DNA of 64,000 nucleotides. Origin: Bacteroidia bacterium. GTDB lineage: Bacteria; Bacteroidota; Bacteroidia; CAIKAF01. The stretch covers positions 62,001 through 126,000 of the forward strand of contig JAUHWY010000007.1 of NCBI GenBank assembly GCA_030427255.1, written 5' to 3'. A model generated the notes under the pieces. It saw only the letters and a program-made list of their open reading frames with translations. It had not been told where the DNA came from and made no database searches. Shown piece after piece: positions 1-9,517 of this stretch (positions within the stretch are counted from its first letter, which is position 1; each line of letters starts with the position of its first letter). The translations under genes were made by a program, and so were the position numbers.

Positions 1-787
1 AAAGATCATTTGCTTGGGCAATTAATTCGGCGAGGTCAAGCACCGAAGTTTGGGTTTCTTTTTCGTAATGTTTTACTCCGTCGGTCATCATGGTATTGCA
101 AAAGGGGCACCCCACGGCAATCACATCGGGTTTTAGCTCTAAGGCCTCTTCGGCGCGGGCATGGTTCACTTCTCTATCGCCGGGCTCTGCTTCTTTAAAC
201 ATCTGCGCCCCACCGGCACCACAACAAAGTCCTTTAGCGCGGCTTCGTTTCATTTCGAGCATTTCTGCATCGAGCTTTTGAATAAGGGCTCTGGGGGCTT
301 CATACTCCTCGTTTGCCCGCCCTAAGTAGCAGGGGTCGTGAAAAGTAATTCGCTTGCCTTTAAAAGAGCCTCCTTCAATGCGGAGTTTGCCTTCGTTGAG
401 CAATTGTTGGAGCAATTGGCTGTGATGCACCACTTCAAAATGTCCACCCAGCTCAGGATACTCGTTTCGGAGCGTGTTAAAACAATGAGGACAGGCGGTT
501 ACTATTCGTTTTACCCCATAGCCATTCAACACCTGGATGTTTTGAAAAGCCATCATTTGAAATAGAAATTCATTTCCGGCCCTTTTGGCCGGATCGCCGG
601 TACAAGATTCTTCGGAGCCTAGAATAGCAAATGAAAGGCCGATGGAGTGAAGAATTTTGGCTAGGCTTTTGGTTACTCGTTTGGCACGGTCGTCGAAACT
701 ACCGGCGCAACCTACCCAAAAGAGCACATCGGGGCTTTTACCTTCGGCGGCCATTTCGGCCATAGTTGCTACTTTAAAATCACTCAT
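1..787 (-). CDS. (Fe-S)-binding CCG-domain protein, HdrB-like (partial, 3' end outside window)
   Basis: 262 codons are visible; the C-terminus runs off the left edge. Cysteines form two CCG-type cluster motifs: C99-x2-C102 with C153 in HDPC, and C188-C189-G followed by C227-x2-C230 (GCPFC). This is the heterodisulfide reductase subunit B / glycolate oxidase iron-sulfur subunit fold. The start ATG overlaps the stop of the upstream Fe-S gene (ATGA), so the two are translationally coupled and probably form one cytoplasmic/membrane redox complex. The electron donor and acceptor cannot be read from sequence. This pair beside mlaD and an amidase is, from memory, a recurrent Bacteroidota arrangement. 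Confidence 0.88.
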   Translation of the reverse strand, partial: MSDFKVATMAEMAAEGKSPDVLFWVGCAGSFDDRAKRVTKSLAKILHSIGLSFAILGSEESCTGDPAKRAGNEFLFQMMAFQNIQVLNGYGVKRIVTACPHCFNTLRNEYPELGGHFEVVHHSQLLQQLLNEGKLRIEGGSFKGKRITFHDPCYLGRANEEYEAPRALIQKLDAEMLEMKRSRAKGLCCGAGGAQMFKEAEPGDREVNHARAEEALELKPDVIAVGCPFCNTMMTDGVKHYEKETQTSVLDLAELIAQANDL

Positions 788-2103
788 GATTGGGATAATT
801 CTTCGGCCCATTTTCCTCGGTCTTGCGGCGAAAACTGCCAAGGGGCGCCGTTATTTTCTACATTCGTAAACATTGCATTGAGCGAAGCCGGAGCCTTGGA
901 TTGCTCCATTACCAAATCTCTACGCAAATCAATGATAATGCTAAGGGGGTCTAAATTAACAGGGCAAGCCTCTGTGCAGGCATTGCAGGTAGTGCATGCC
1001 CATAGCTCTTCTTCGCTGATATAATCGCCAAGCAGCTGCTTCTCGTCCTTAAAGTCAGGTCCCTGCGCGTCTATCCCCTTTCCAACTTCTTCGAGCCTGT
1101 CGCGGGTATCCATCATGATTTTGCGCGGAGAAAGCAGTTTTCCGGTTTGGTTTGCCGGACATTCGGAGGTACATCTGCCGCATTCCGTGCAGCTGTAGGC
1201 GTCCAGCAATTGCTTCCATGACAAATCGCGCACATCTTTGGCCCCAAATTTCACGGGCTCGGCGGAGGCATCAGGGGCAGGTGCTGCATACGGATCTGCA
1301 TTGGGATCCATCATGAGCTCTACCTCTTTTTTTACGGCCTCTAAATTATCGAAGGCTCCCTTGGGCTTGAGCTTGCTGTACCATACCGTAGGAAATGCCA
1401 AAATAATGTGAAAGTGCTTGGAGAAGGGTAAGTAATTCAAAAATGCCAAGATGCCTAAAATGTGTCCCCACCAACAAATGCGTTCTAAAATATGCAGGCT
1501 TTCGTAGCTCCATCCGGCAAATATTGGACTTAACAGACCGCTAACAAGAAAAGGAGCCGGTGTTTGGTAAGGTTCAGGGAATGCACCTTCTGCTGCGTTC
1601 ATCACCAGTAGAGCAAGCATCAATACGATTTCAATGACCAATATATTGGTAGCATCTTTTTGCGGCCAACCTTTCATTTCACGCAAATTCAGGCGGCGCA
1701 CCTTACTAATATGCCTTCGGTAGAGAAAAACCACGCAGGCCAATAAAACGGCCACTGCTAAAACCTCAAAAAAGCCAATAACAATGGGGTAAAAACCTCC
1801 TAAGGGAGCGGAAAACAGTCGATGGGTTCCTAAAAGTCCATCCAAGACGATTTCCAAAACCTCAATATTAATGAGTACAAAACCCGCATAAATAAGGAAG
1901 TGAAAAAAGCCCGCCACAGGACGTTTCACCATTTTGGACTGCCCCATGGCCACCATGGCCATGAGTTTCCAACGTTCTGATTTCCTGTCGTTCAGAGGCA
2001 GTGGTCGGCCTAGGAAAATATTCCTACGAATTCTCTTTATGCTTTTCACAAAAAGGAATGTGGCAAGGCCTAGGGCTAAAGCAAAAGCTATTTGTTCAAT
2101 CAT
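784..2103 (-). CDS. membrane-bound 4Fe-4S dicluster protein (HdrC/HdrE-like)
   Basis: 439 aa. The N-terminal 240 residues hold about five hydrophobic helices. The C-terminal domain carries two 4Fe-4S motifs, CTECGRCTSECP (C305, C308, C311, C315) and CTTCNACTEACP (C370, C373, C376, C380). This matches a fusion of an HdrE-like membrane anchor with an HdrC-like ferredoxin domain, probably passing electrons between quinone and the CCG partner encoded downstream. I chose the ATG at 2103 because an AGGA-like ribosome site precedes it; a TTG ten codons upstream keeps the frame but is weaker. It lies 79 bp after mlaD. Confidence 0.87.
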   Translation of the reverse strand: MIEQIAFALALGLATFLFVKSIKRIRRNIFLGRPLPLNDRKSERWKLMAMVAMGQSKMVKRPVAGFFHFLIYAGFVLINIEVLEIVLDGLLGTHRLFSAPLGGFYPIVIGFFEVLAVAVLLACVVFLYRRHISKVRRLNLREMKGWPQKDATNILVIEIVLMLALLVMNAAEGAFPEPYQTPAPFLVSGLLSPIFAGWSYESLHILERICWWGHILGILAFLNYLPFSKHFHIILAFPTVWYSKLKPKGAFDNLEAVKKEVELMMDPNADPYAAPAPDASAEPVKFGAKDVRDLSWKQLLDAYSCTECGRCTSECPANQTGKLLSPRKIMMDTRDRLEEVGKGIDAQGPDFKDEKQLLGDYISEEELWACTTCNACTEACPVNLDPLSIIIDLRRDLVMEQSKAPASLNAMFTNVENNGAPWQFSPQDRGKWAEELSQS

Positions 2104-2182
2104 CCAATCCTCATTATTTAGCAATACAAGCAAGGCTCTTATACGAAACTACAAAAAGGCAAGGAAAGTTTGCGTGCCGGGT

Positions 2183-3142
2183 TTAGTCCTTTGTTTGGAC
2201 CGGCTCCTTCTTTTTCTTGGCCTTGTTGATATGAATCAAAGAAAAGTGCAAGTAGCGTTCGGGATGGTGCTCTAAGTCGTAGAGCAGATTCGAAAGATTT
2301 AAGGAAGCGCTATCCAGCTTATTGTACAAACTGCGGTCCTTTACTAAAGCGCCAAGACTGCCTTCTCCTTCTTGAATCCCTGCCAATAGTGTTTCCACTC
2401 CTTGAACTGCCTTAGAAACCCGGTCAAGCGTGTTTCTAAGCGGCATAGCGGCAAGTGTGTCGGTAAAGCGATCGGCTTGAGCAAATATGGAATCCAGTTT
2501 TCCTTTATTGGACTCCAAGGTAGCCATTACTTCGCGCAAGCTTTTGAGGGAGGATTTAAGGTTTTGCTGATTCTCGGCCAGCATTTCATCCACTTGGTTG
2601 CTGGTACTTTCTAAGTTCTCCAGGATTCCGGGAAGGTGTTTATTTACAGGCTGCATGGCTGAATCCAGGCTTGCAAGTAAGCGGTTGGCCTTTTCAGAAA
2701 TAGGAGCTACCATGTTCATAACGGTGGCTTCAAGGCCTACGGATTCTCCTGCCGTGAGGGTATCTCCCTCCTCAGCGGCCACCCCGCTCCTGCCCAATTC
2801 AAGGTCAATAACGTTGGAAGAAATAAGACCGGGAGAGGTAATGGTTGCCGTGGTGGCCTTATCAATAAACAAATCGTCTTCGTTGATGCGCAACTTTACC
2901 AAAATGGTTCCCATAGAACCATCAAGCAGTTCTGTTTCAGCTACCATGCCCACTTGGTATCCGTTTACGACCACCGGAGTTGCAGGTTCTATAAAACCGG
3001 CATGCGGGTACACCACAAAATAGGAACGAGAACTAATGAACAAATCAATGCCTTTGAGGTAATAAAAACCCCAAATGCTACCTGCCAAGGTGAGGGTAAC
3101 CAACAATCCGATCCGTGCTTCTCTGCTTATTTTAATTTTCAC
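2183..3142 (-). CDS. mlaD: MlaD family (MCE domain) lipid-transport protein
   Basis: 319 aa. One N-terminal membrane helix (about residues 10-29) is followed by an MCE domain (about 38-120, with the VVVNGYQVGMV strand) and then a long helical, low-complexity tail. MCE proteins are the periplasmic lipid-binding part of phospholipid (Mla-type) ABC transporters, here anchored in the inner membrane. No MlaE permease or MlaF ATPase gene is nearby, as is often the case in Bacteroidota. It lies 33 bp after the amidase gene and is probably co-transcribed with it and the Fe-S pair. Confidence 0.86.
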   Translation of the reverse strand: MKIKISREARIGLLVTLTLAGSIWGFYYLKGIDLFISSRSYFVVYPHAGFIEPATPVVVNGYQVGMVAETELLDGSMGTILVKLRINEDDLFIDKATTATITSPGLISSNVIDLELGRSGVAAEEGDTLTAGESVGLEATVMNMVAPISEKANRLLASLDSAMQPVNKHLPGILENLESTSNQVDEMLAENQQNLKSSLKSLREVMATLESNKGKLDSIFAQADRFTDTLAAMPLRNTLDRVSKAVQGVETLLAGIQEGEGSLGALVKDRSLYNKLDSASLNLSNLLYDLEHHPERYLHFSLIHINKAKKKKEPVQTKD

Positions 3143-3175
3143 GTTATGCGTTTAAAAATGCATAAGGACACAAAC

Positions 3176-4315
3176 TTAGTCCTTTTTGCCGACTATGCTT
3201 AAAGCTTCGCTAATTCCAATTTTCTGTCCATTGTTGTAGGCCACCAAAAAAGCATCGGTATACCCCAAGCTATGCACTTTATCTTTAATGCTTAAGATTT
3301 CATTGTAATCTGAAGTCCAACCACTTAAATACCTGTACCACCCGTCGTTTTGGTCGTACACATGTACTTCAGGAATCTTTTTCAACCTAGGGTCACTTAG
3401 GGGAATTTGATCTTTTGAGGACATAAATTGCACAGCAAAGTGGACACCTTCCTTAGACTTGGCGGAGGGAGCCTCAGGATTTTCTGAGGAAGGAGCATTG
3501 CTTCCGGGGTTGTGATGCTCTTTTAAATGAGGAAAAGCCTTAGCCATACCGGCATATTTGGCTCCTTCGCGCGACTTTTTATAGCGAGCAAAAGCCATAA
3601 ACAAGGACTCGGCCATTTTTTGCACCCCTTGTTTGGAAGCCAGGAACTTTTCTTCGGCCGGATTGGTAGCAAAACCGGTTTCAATGAGCACAGAGGGCAT
3701 GGCGGTTTTGACCAAAACCAAAAAACCGGCTTGACGAACGCCCCGGTCGTGTCGTCCTGCATGCTCCACAAAATAATGTTGCACATGGCCGGCAAACTCC
3801 AAGCTCTGATTTAGGTAGGCCGATTGATACAAGGAAAAAATGATGTTTCCTTCGTCCGAATTGGGGTCAAAACCCTCGTAATTTTCTTCGTAATTATCTT
3901 CCAAAACGACCGCTGCGTTTTCACGCTTGGCCACGGCCAAATTGTCGTCGGTTCGGTGAAGTCCCAGTACATAAGTTTCGGCGCCATGTGCGGCAGCACT
4001 TCCGGCAGCATTTACATGGATGCATATAAACAAATCTGCTTTGGCTTTATTGGCAATAGAAGCACGTTTATAAAGCTCAACAAATACATCGGTTTTGCGG
4101 GTATATACAACCTTTACATCAGGAAAGTACTCTTCTATGAGTGCACCTAGGGCAAGCGATATGTTGAGACAGACCTCCTTTTCATTGATCATGCTTCCAT
4201 GGCAACCGGGGTCCTTCCCCCCATGCCCGGCATCAATAACCACAGTTTTTACCCCTTGCGCGAATACAAAAGAGCCAATCAACCACAAGCCGACCGCTAA
4301 GCTTCGCTTGCTCAT
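3176..4315 (-). CDS. N-acetylmuramoyl-L-alanine amidase with SPOR-like C-terminus
   Basis: 379 aa from the ATG at 4315, which begins a clear signal peptide (MSKRSLAVGL...FAQ); an in-frame ATG 13 codons upstream (4354) would hide it. The Amidase_3 zinc site is complete: H31 in DAGHGGKDPG, E45 in NEKE, H100 in CIHVNAAG, and catalytic E212 in IETGF. The enzyme cleaves the bond between MurNAc and the stem peptide in the periplasm, for cell separation. The last 80 residues look like a divergent SPOR domain (repeating YRYLSGW / LGYTDAFLVAYNNG pattern). Between the two lies a Pro/Ser-rich linker. Confidence 0.92.
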   Translation of the reverse strand: MSKRSLAVGLWLIGSFVFAQGVKTVVIDAGHGGKDPGCHGSMINEKEVCLNISLALGALIEEYFPDVKVVYTRKTDVFVELYKRASIANKAKADLFICIHVNAAGSAAAHGAETYVLGLHRTDDNLAVAKRENAAVVLEDNYEENYEGFDPNSDEGNIIFSLYQSAYLNQSLEFAGHVQHYFVEHAGRHDRGVRQAGFLVLVKTAMPSVLIETGFATNPAEEKFLASKQGVQKMAESLFMAFARYKKSREGAKYAGMAKAFPHLKEHHNPGSNAPSSENPEAPSAKSKEGVHFAVQFMSSKDQIPLSDPRLKKIPEVHVYDQNDGWYRYLSGWTSDYNEILSIKDKVHSLGYTDAFLVAYNNGQKIGISEALSIVGKKD

Positions 4316-4384
4316 GAATTGCACCTGCCTTTTAATTAGCTTTGCCCACATCATAGTTGAGTTAGTGCAAATTTAAGGCCAGAC
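4316..4384. promoter_or_regulatory. divergent promoter region, amidase / lptD
   Basis: 69 bp separate two outward-facing genes. On the minus strand TAAATTTG (4375 to 4368) fits the Bacteroidota -7 consensus TAnnTTTG for the amidase gene. On the plus strand TAGCTTTG (4337-4344) fits it for lptD. The two core promoters overlap back to back. The -33 elements are not clear by eye. Confidence 0.5.
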
Positions 4385-7024
4385 TTGAAGGGCTTCCGCT
4401 ACATATCCATTTTTTTCTTCACAGGGTTAATAACAATTCTGGTAGCTTGTCGTGGTCAAAAAGGGGCTAATAATGCCCCCGATGGACGACAAGGCAAAGG
4501 AGGTGCAGATAGTACAGCACTTGCAAGCCCAAGCCCAAGCCCCACCCAACCAAGCAACAGTACAACTTTGGGAGCCCCACCCCTCCAAAATCCAAACAGT
4601 ACTGCGGCACCGCCTGACTCCGGAAAGCCTGCCAAAGCAAGTCCCTTAGATGCCCCCGTAGAGTATGAGGCAGGCGATTCCATCGTGTTTGATGTAAAAA
4701 ACCGGAGGTTGTTCTTTTACGACAGCGTTAAAGTAAATTACGAAAACATAGCCTTAGATGCCGGCTACATGGAAATTGACATGGAAACCACCAGACTCCA
4801 TGCCGAACCACGAAGGGACAGCTCCGGAAACCCTCATGGAAGGCCCTATTTTGCCGAAGGGCAAGATGCCTTTGATGCCATAGAAATGGATTATAATTTT
4901 AAAACCAAACGAGGTTTAATCCGCGATGCCGTAACCCAAGATGGCGAAACCTATTTGCATGGCGATTTGGCCAAAAAAGAAGCAAACGACGTTTTATACA
5001 TCAAAAACGCCCGTTTCACCACCTGTTCAGATAAAGAACACCCCCATTTTGATATAGCCACCGGGAAAGCCAAAGTAATACCGGACGACAAAGTGGTTAC
5101 CGGTCCTGCTGTGTTAAGAATCTCCGAAGTCCCTACTCCATTAGCCCTTCCCTTTGGTTTTTTTCCAAGCCAAGAAACACGTAGCTCCGGCATTATTTTC
5201 CCGGAATATGGCGAGCAAGAAGGCTTTGGCTTTTTCCTTAGGAATTTTGGCTATTACTTTTCTTTAAGCGACAAGCTGGACCTTATGGTTACCGGCGATA
5301 TTTTTACCAGCCTTAGTTTTGGCGCAAGAACCCAGCTTCGCTACAAAAACAGATACAAAAACCAAGGAGAAGTAAGCCTGAAATTTTCTCAGTTTCAATC
5401 CGGTGACCCCCAAATTTTGGAGGATTTTAGTTTGAGTCGAGATTTTAGTTTCCATTGGAATCACCAACAGGATCCAAAATCTCATCCCACCTTTACCTTT
5501 AAAGCCGACGTTAATGTTCAAACGCAGGGCTTTAACCGACTCAACAGCGGGAACGTACAGGGTATCGTGCAAAATCAATTCAATTCAAACATTAACTTTT
5601 CAAAATCTTTTAGAGGCAGCCCATTTAACCTAAGCGGAGGTTTGCGGCATTTTCAAAACACACAAACCGGAGCAGTTACCTTTACCTTACCTGAGCTGGT
5701 ATTAAATATGAGCCGAATAAATCCATTTAAACGCGCTCAGGCCCTAGGAAAAGCTCGATGGTACGAGAATATTGGACTTACCTACCGATTACAAACGGCC
5801 AATCAAATCAATACCCTCGATAGTTTGTTTTCGGTTGACCCCTTGCGCGAAATTGGAAATGCAAATGCGGGCATGCGCCATGAATTGAACCTGAACACCA
5901 ACCTAACCTTGCTGAAATACTTTTTCTTAACCCCCCAAGTCAGGTACGATGAACGCTGGCACTTATGGGCCCTTGAACGGGAATTCGACCCAAGTTCTCA
6001 AACTGTAGTTGACGATACCCTACGCAAATTCAGTACCGCTAGGCAATTGGATATTTCTGCCAACCTTTCTACCAACGTTTTTTCAACCCTACGCTTTAAA
6101 AGCTCGCGCCTAAAGGGAATACGACATACCCTTTCGCCTGCCATAAACTTTACCTACCGCCCCGATTTGGGCGATTTTAGAACAGGCTTTTATGGACCAA
6201 ACGGCTCAGTGGCCAGCTACAGTCCAAATCAAATTGGTTTGTATGGGGCCGGTTCCCAAGGCCAAGCAGGCATTGTAAGTTTGGGCATAAACAACCGTTT
6301 GGAAGCTAAAATGGGGCCCTCCGCAAGAGACTCCGTAATGGAAGACAAACGCATTCCGTTGATTGAGCAACTCCGGCTAAACATCAGCTATGATTTGGCA
6401 CGTGACTCCCTAAACCTTAGCCCCTTAACCATTGGTGGACGTACAACTCTGTTCGACCTAATTGGCATTAACCTGAATATGGCTTTTGACCCCTATCAGT
6501 TCCAGTACATCAATAATGCTCCTAGAAGAATCAATCAGTTCGAATGGGAAAACGGACGTCTGTTTCGCCTCACCAATATGAATTTGGCCTTGAATTTTAC
6601 CCTACGAGGCCAAAGAAAGCAGGACCAAAGCCAACTTAACGAACAAGAAAAGGCAGTACTTAACGACCCCATGTACGACCGATATTTTGTAGATTTTAAT
6701 GTGCCTTACAGTTTGGGGCTGAATTACAATATCGTGTACAATCGTCCCTTTGACCGAAGCACACTAACCCATACCATTGGGGTGCGAGGAGAACTTAACC
6801 TAACGCCCAAGTGGAAAGTCGTTGCCGACGTAAATTACGATTTGGCCAACGATCAAATTACCACCTCCAGCTTTGAAATTTACCGGGACATGCACTGCTG
6901 GGAAATGCGGTTTAGCGTTATTCCCTTTGGATTTAGAAAAAGCTACAACTTTACCATCAACGTAAAAAGCACGCTGCTACAGGCCCTTAAACTCAATCGT
7001 CAGCAAGGTTGGTTTAATAACTAA
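4385..7024 (+). CDS. lptD: LPS assembly outer-membrane protein LptD-like
   Basis: 879 aa. An N-terminal hydrophobic stretch ends in LVAC, a possible lipobox, then comes a Pro/Ser-rich linker, an OstA-like beta-jellyroll (about 85-260, with D-x-V-x-Y-x-N strands) and a large outer-membrane beta-barrel to the C-terminus. This is the Bacteroidota form of LptD, which inserts lipopolysaccharide into the outer leaflet. The start is a TTG preceded by an AAGG-type site; no ATG is available before the signal sequence. A lipid-modified N-terminus would be unusual compared with proteobacterial LptD, so the lipobox is only a possibility. It stands alone, convergent with the peptide-binding lipoprotein gene 8 bp away. 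Confidence 0.85.
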   Translation: MKGFRYISIFFFTGLITILVACRGQKGANNAPDGRQGKGGADSTALASPSPSPTQPSNSTTLGAPPLQNPNSTAAPPDSGKPAKASPLDAPVEYEAGDSIVFDVKNRRLFFYDSVKVNYENIALDAGYMEIDMETTRLHAEPRRDSSGNPHGRPYFAEGQDAFDAIEMDYNFKTKRGLIRDAVTQDGETYLHGDLAKKEANDVLYIKNARFTTCSDKEHPHFDIATGKAKVIPDDKVVTGPAVLRISEVPTPLALPFGFFPSQETRSSGIIFPEYGEQEGFGFFLRNFGYYFSLSDKLDLMVTGDIFTSLSFGARTQLRYKNRYKNQGEVSLKFSQFQSGDPQILEDFSLSRDFSFHWNHQQDPKSHPTFTFKADVNVQTQGFNRLNSGNVQGIVQNQFNSNINFSKSFRGSPFNLSGGLRHFQNTQTGAVTFTLPELVLNMSRINPFKRAQALGKARWYENIGLTYRLQTANQINTLDSLFSVDPLREIGNANAGMRHELNLNTNLTLLKYFFLTPQVRYDERWHLWALEREFDPSSQTVVDDTLRKFSTARQLDISANLSTNVFSTLRFKSSRLKGIRHTLSPAINFTYRPDLGDFRTGFYGPNGSVASYSPNQIGLYGAGSQGQAGIVSLGINNRLEAKMGPSARDSVMEDKRIPLIEQLRLNISYDLARDSLNLSPLTIGGRTTLFDLIGINLNMAFDPYQFQYINNAPRRINQFEWENGRLFRLTNMNLALNFTLRGQRKQDQSQLNEQEKAVLNDPMYDRYFVDFNVPYSLGLNYNIVYNRPFDRSTLTHTIGVRGELNLTPKWKVVADVNYDLANDQITTSSFEIYRDMHCWEMRFSVIPFGFRKSYNFTINVKSTLLQALKLNRQQGWFNN

Positions 7025-7032
7025 TAAAGGCT

Positions 7033-8583
7033 CTAGGGAGCTTCTAAGCGTACCTTCCGTAAATCCAGATGGTTCATTGGATTGGGCTCCATGCCTGTTA
7101 CATTCGGCCCGATAAAACGTTGAGAAACGTCGTAATACACAGGTATAACGGGCATTTCTTGCCTTAACAGCCATTCAATTTGCCGCACCAATGCCTGCCT
7201 GTCGGGCCCGGGAGCCAGCCGAGTAGCTTTATGCAACAATTCTTGAACCTCCGGGTGGGCAAACTGCGTATAGTTAGGGCCATGGGGTGCTTTTAAATCC
7301 GCATCGAACAAAGAAAGTACGTTTAATGGATCGGGATAATCTGCAATCCACGAAGCTCTAAAACAATCCAACTGCCCTTGAGCCACAGCGGCTTTTAGGC
7401 TGCTTCTATCCATAATTTCTGACCGCACTTGAAAGCCTGCAGCCCTCCATTGACCTACAATGGCCGTAGTAAATGCAGCATAAGCAGGGTCTGTGTGCAA
7501 CACAAATTCAGGAACTTGCGAGGGATTCTCAAAACCGGCTTCCTGCACCCAGAAAGCGATGGAATCGGGATATACTTTTTCCTCAGGAATTCCGCCGGAG
7601 CTAAGCACCGGAGGGCAAAACCCTCGATTTGCAGGCTCACCCAAGCCGGCCCGCACTTCTCGAATGAGTTCCTCCTTGTTTAAAGCGGCAGCTAAGGCCT
7701 TTCGAAGCAATGGTTTTTGACAAACAGGATGCTTGGAACCCAGGCGGAAGCCTATGTACTCTATGTTTAAGTAAATCCCATTAACCTCCTTAAAATCAGC
7801 ACCTTTCTCCATCTCCTGACGGAGATTCTCCTGCAAAGCCGGTTCAGCTCCTTGAAGCATGTGCAAACGCCCCAACAAAAAGTCCAATTTGGCTGTTTGC
7901 AAGTCTTTCACAAAGGAAATGCTTATGCCATCTAAATACGGCAGTTGCTTGCCCTGTTCTTGCATCCAATAGTCTTCAAATCGTCGCAACACCATCTTTT
8001 CTTGCTCGTGCCAAGCCACCAAATGAAAAGGGCCGGTACCGGAAGGTTTGCTTCTCAACTGCTCATTTTTCAAAATTTCTTTTGGTAAAAGCGCCAAGGT
8101 AGGCATGGAAAGCAAGGCCGGTAATTGAGGCTTTGGCCCACTAAAAGCTAAAGAAAGTCGGTGATTATCGGGTACCCAAATGCTGTCCAAATCGCTTAAG
8201 AGCCATTGGGTAAAGGGATGTTGAGCAGCCCTTTCTAAGGAAGCTTTGGCATCCTCGGGACAAAATGTAGCCCCCGGTTTAAGCTGGGGATGCGGATGCC
8301 AATACACTTCCTTTCGTAAAACAAAAGTCCAGTTTTGGGCTAAGGAATCGCAAGACCAAGAAAGCGCAAGAGCCGGCACAACTTTTCCATCGGAATCCAA
8401 GCGAGTAAGGCCCTCATAGATTTGACTTACCGCCCAAATATTGGCCAAATTTCGGGCATAGATCGGGTCAAGCGAGGTTATACCCGAATGCTCGTTGTAC
8501 TTAAATATCCTTTTGTCTGCATGTTCCTTTCGTCCGCAACTTGCAATACAAAATGCCAGCAAAATCCATGCAATTGACCGCAT
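7033..8583 (-). CDS. ABC transporter substrate-binding lipoprotein, peptide type (SBP_bac_5)
   Basis: 516 aa from the ATG at 8583, which begins a short lipoprotein signal (MRSIAWILLAFCIASC, lipobox IASC). The rest is a full-length OppA/DppA-like binding protein, with the N-terminal family pattern LDPIYARNLANIWAVSQIYE and the typical C-terminal YYDVSQRF. It should be anchored in the periplasm or outer membrane and bind oligopeptides. No permease or ATPase genes lie beside it, so its transporter must be encoded elsewhere. An in-frame ATG eight codons upstream would place charged residues before the signal and is less likely. Confidence 0.88.
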   Translation of the reverse strand: MRSIAWILLAFCIASCGRKEHADKRIFKYNEHSGITSLDPIYARNLANIWAVSQIYEGLTRLDSDGKVVPALALSWSCDSLAQNWTFVLRKEVYWHPHPQLKPGATFCPEDAKASLERAAQHPFTQWLLSDLDSIWVPDNHRLSLAFSGPKPQLPALLSMPTLALLPKEILKNEQLRSKPSGTGPFHLVAWHEQEKMVLRRFEDYWMQEQGKQLPYLDGISISFVKDLQTAKLDFLLGRLHMLQGAEPALQENLRQEMEKGADFKEVNGIYLNIEYIGFRLGSKHPVCQKPLLRKALAAALNKEELIREVRAGLGEPANRGFCPPVLSSGGIPEEKVYPDSIAFWVQEAGFENPSQVPEFVLHTDPAYAAFTTAIVGQWRAAGFQVRSEIMDRSSLKAAVAQGQLDCFRASWIADYPDPLNVLSLFDADLKAPHGPNYTQFAHPEVQELLHKATRLAPGPDRQALVRQIEWLLRQEMPVIPVYYDVSQRFIGPNVTGMEPNPMNHLDLRKVRLEAP

Positions 8584-8664
8584 GCCACGAAAATACACAA
8601 AATGCACAGCGCCTTGCCATAGGGGAAACCATCGCTTAGCTTTTAAAAATTACGAGATTTGCAT

Positions 8665-9300
8665 ATGACTTCAGAGGCTTTAAAGCAACGGTTGGAACGT
8701 TGCGCCCAAATCCCAAGTCCCGGTTTTGGAGAGAACCCTTATTTAGTGGGTGGGCGCCCTTTGTCGCCTCCAAGAGGTATAAAACCTAAAGAAAGCGAGG
8801 TCCTTATTTTACTCTACCCCAATGCTCAAGGTCAGTGGCATATTCCTTTAATCAAACGGAGTTCAGGCGGTGGAGTTCATGACCATCAAATGGGACTTCC
8901 GGGCGGAAAAATTGAGCCCTTGGATACGCACAAGGGAGCGGCTGCCCAAAGAGAAATGATGGAAGAGCTAGGGGTTAAATCGAATGCCTACCACATGATT
9001 GCCGCTTTAAGCCCTTTATACATTCCCCCAAGCAATTTTTGGGTACAAGCCTTTGTGGCCCTAAGTGAGCGTCCATTAGAATTCGTTAGAGAAGTTAAAG
9101 AAGTGGCTTCGGTGCATCCCATGCCTTTGTCTAAAGTATTTCCTGAGCCTGAGATAGGTCAGCGTCGGCTGTCCCTTGCCTCAGGAATGTCCTTGAATAC
9201 TAAGGGATTTTGGTTGGAGCAAGAATGGGTATGGGGAGCAACAGCTATTATGTTGGGAGAGTTTAGTGCGTGGATTTCGGCCCCTGATGGAAGCAGGTAG
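8665..9300 (+). CDS. CoA pyrophosphatase (Nudix hydrolase)
   Basis: 211 aa. The Nudix box GGKIEPLD...REMMEELGV has the extra residue spacing typical of CoA diphosphatases rather than MutT. These enzymes split CoA or acyl-CoA to 4'-phosphopantetheine and 3',5'-ADP. The start is the ATG at 8665 (a TTG two codons upstream also fits). The last codons (PDGSR) and the TAG stop lie inside the structured repeat element that begins at 9278, so the C-terminus is repeat-derived. Confidence 0.87.
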   Translation: MTSEALKQRLERCAQIPSPGFGENPYLVGGRPLSPPRGIKPKESEVLILLYPNAQGQWHIPLIKRSSGGGVHDHQMGLPGGKIEPLDTHKGAAAQREMMEELGVKSNAYHMIAALSPLYIPPSNFWVQAFVALSERPLEFVREVKEVASVHPMPLSKVFPEPEIGQRRLSLASGMSLNTKGFWLEQEWVWGATAIMLGEFSAWISAPDGSR

Positions 9301-9424
9301 CTTTCCCTTAAGGCGCTTTGGCGGGGCGTGCAGCGAGGAGGCCCCCGAAACTTCGGGGGACCCCGGAGCGCCGCCCCGCCTAAGCGGCTTGAGGGGAACT
9401 ACCGCAGACAGCAGGAAAAGGCCG
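9278..9424 (+). repeat. structured 3'-UTR repeat element, copy A
   Basis: One of six related elements in this window. Closing stem CGGCC (9278-9282) / GGCCG (9420-9424) and CCTG / CAGG enclose the shared motifs GATGGA (9286-9291) and GACAGC (9407-9412). Inside are a GGTAG / CTACC helix and a long hairpin (GGCGGGGC / GCCCCGCC) with an apical GCGAGGAGG followed by a CCCCCGA...TCGGGGG stem-loop. It overlaps the 3' end of the Nudix gene and has the same orientation. The rest of the gap to rpsP holds only the rpsP leader. Confidence 0.8.
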
Positions 9425-9517
9425 CCAAAAAAAGAAAAGAGGAAAAAAGAGGCATAATCCAAAAATAATACAGATATTTGCCGGCTCAAATTACAGTAAC
9501 ACTTAATCTTAAGGACC

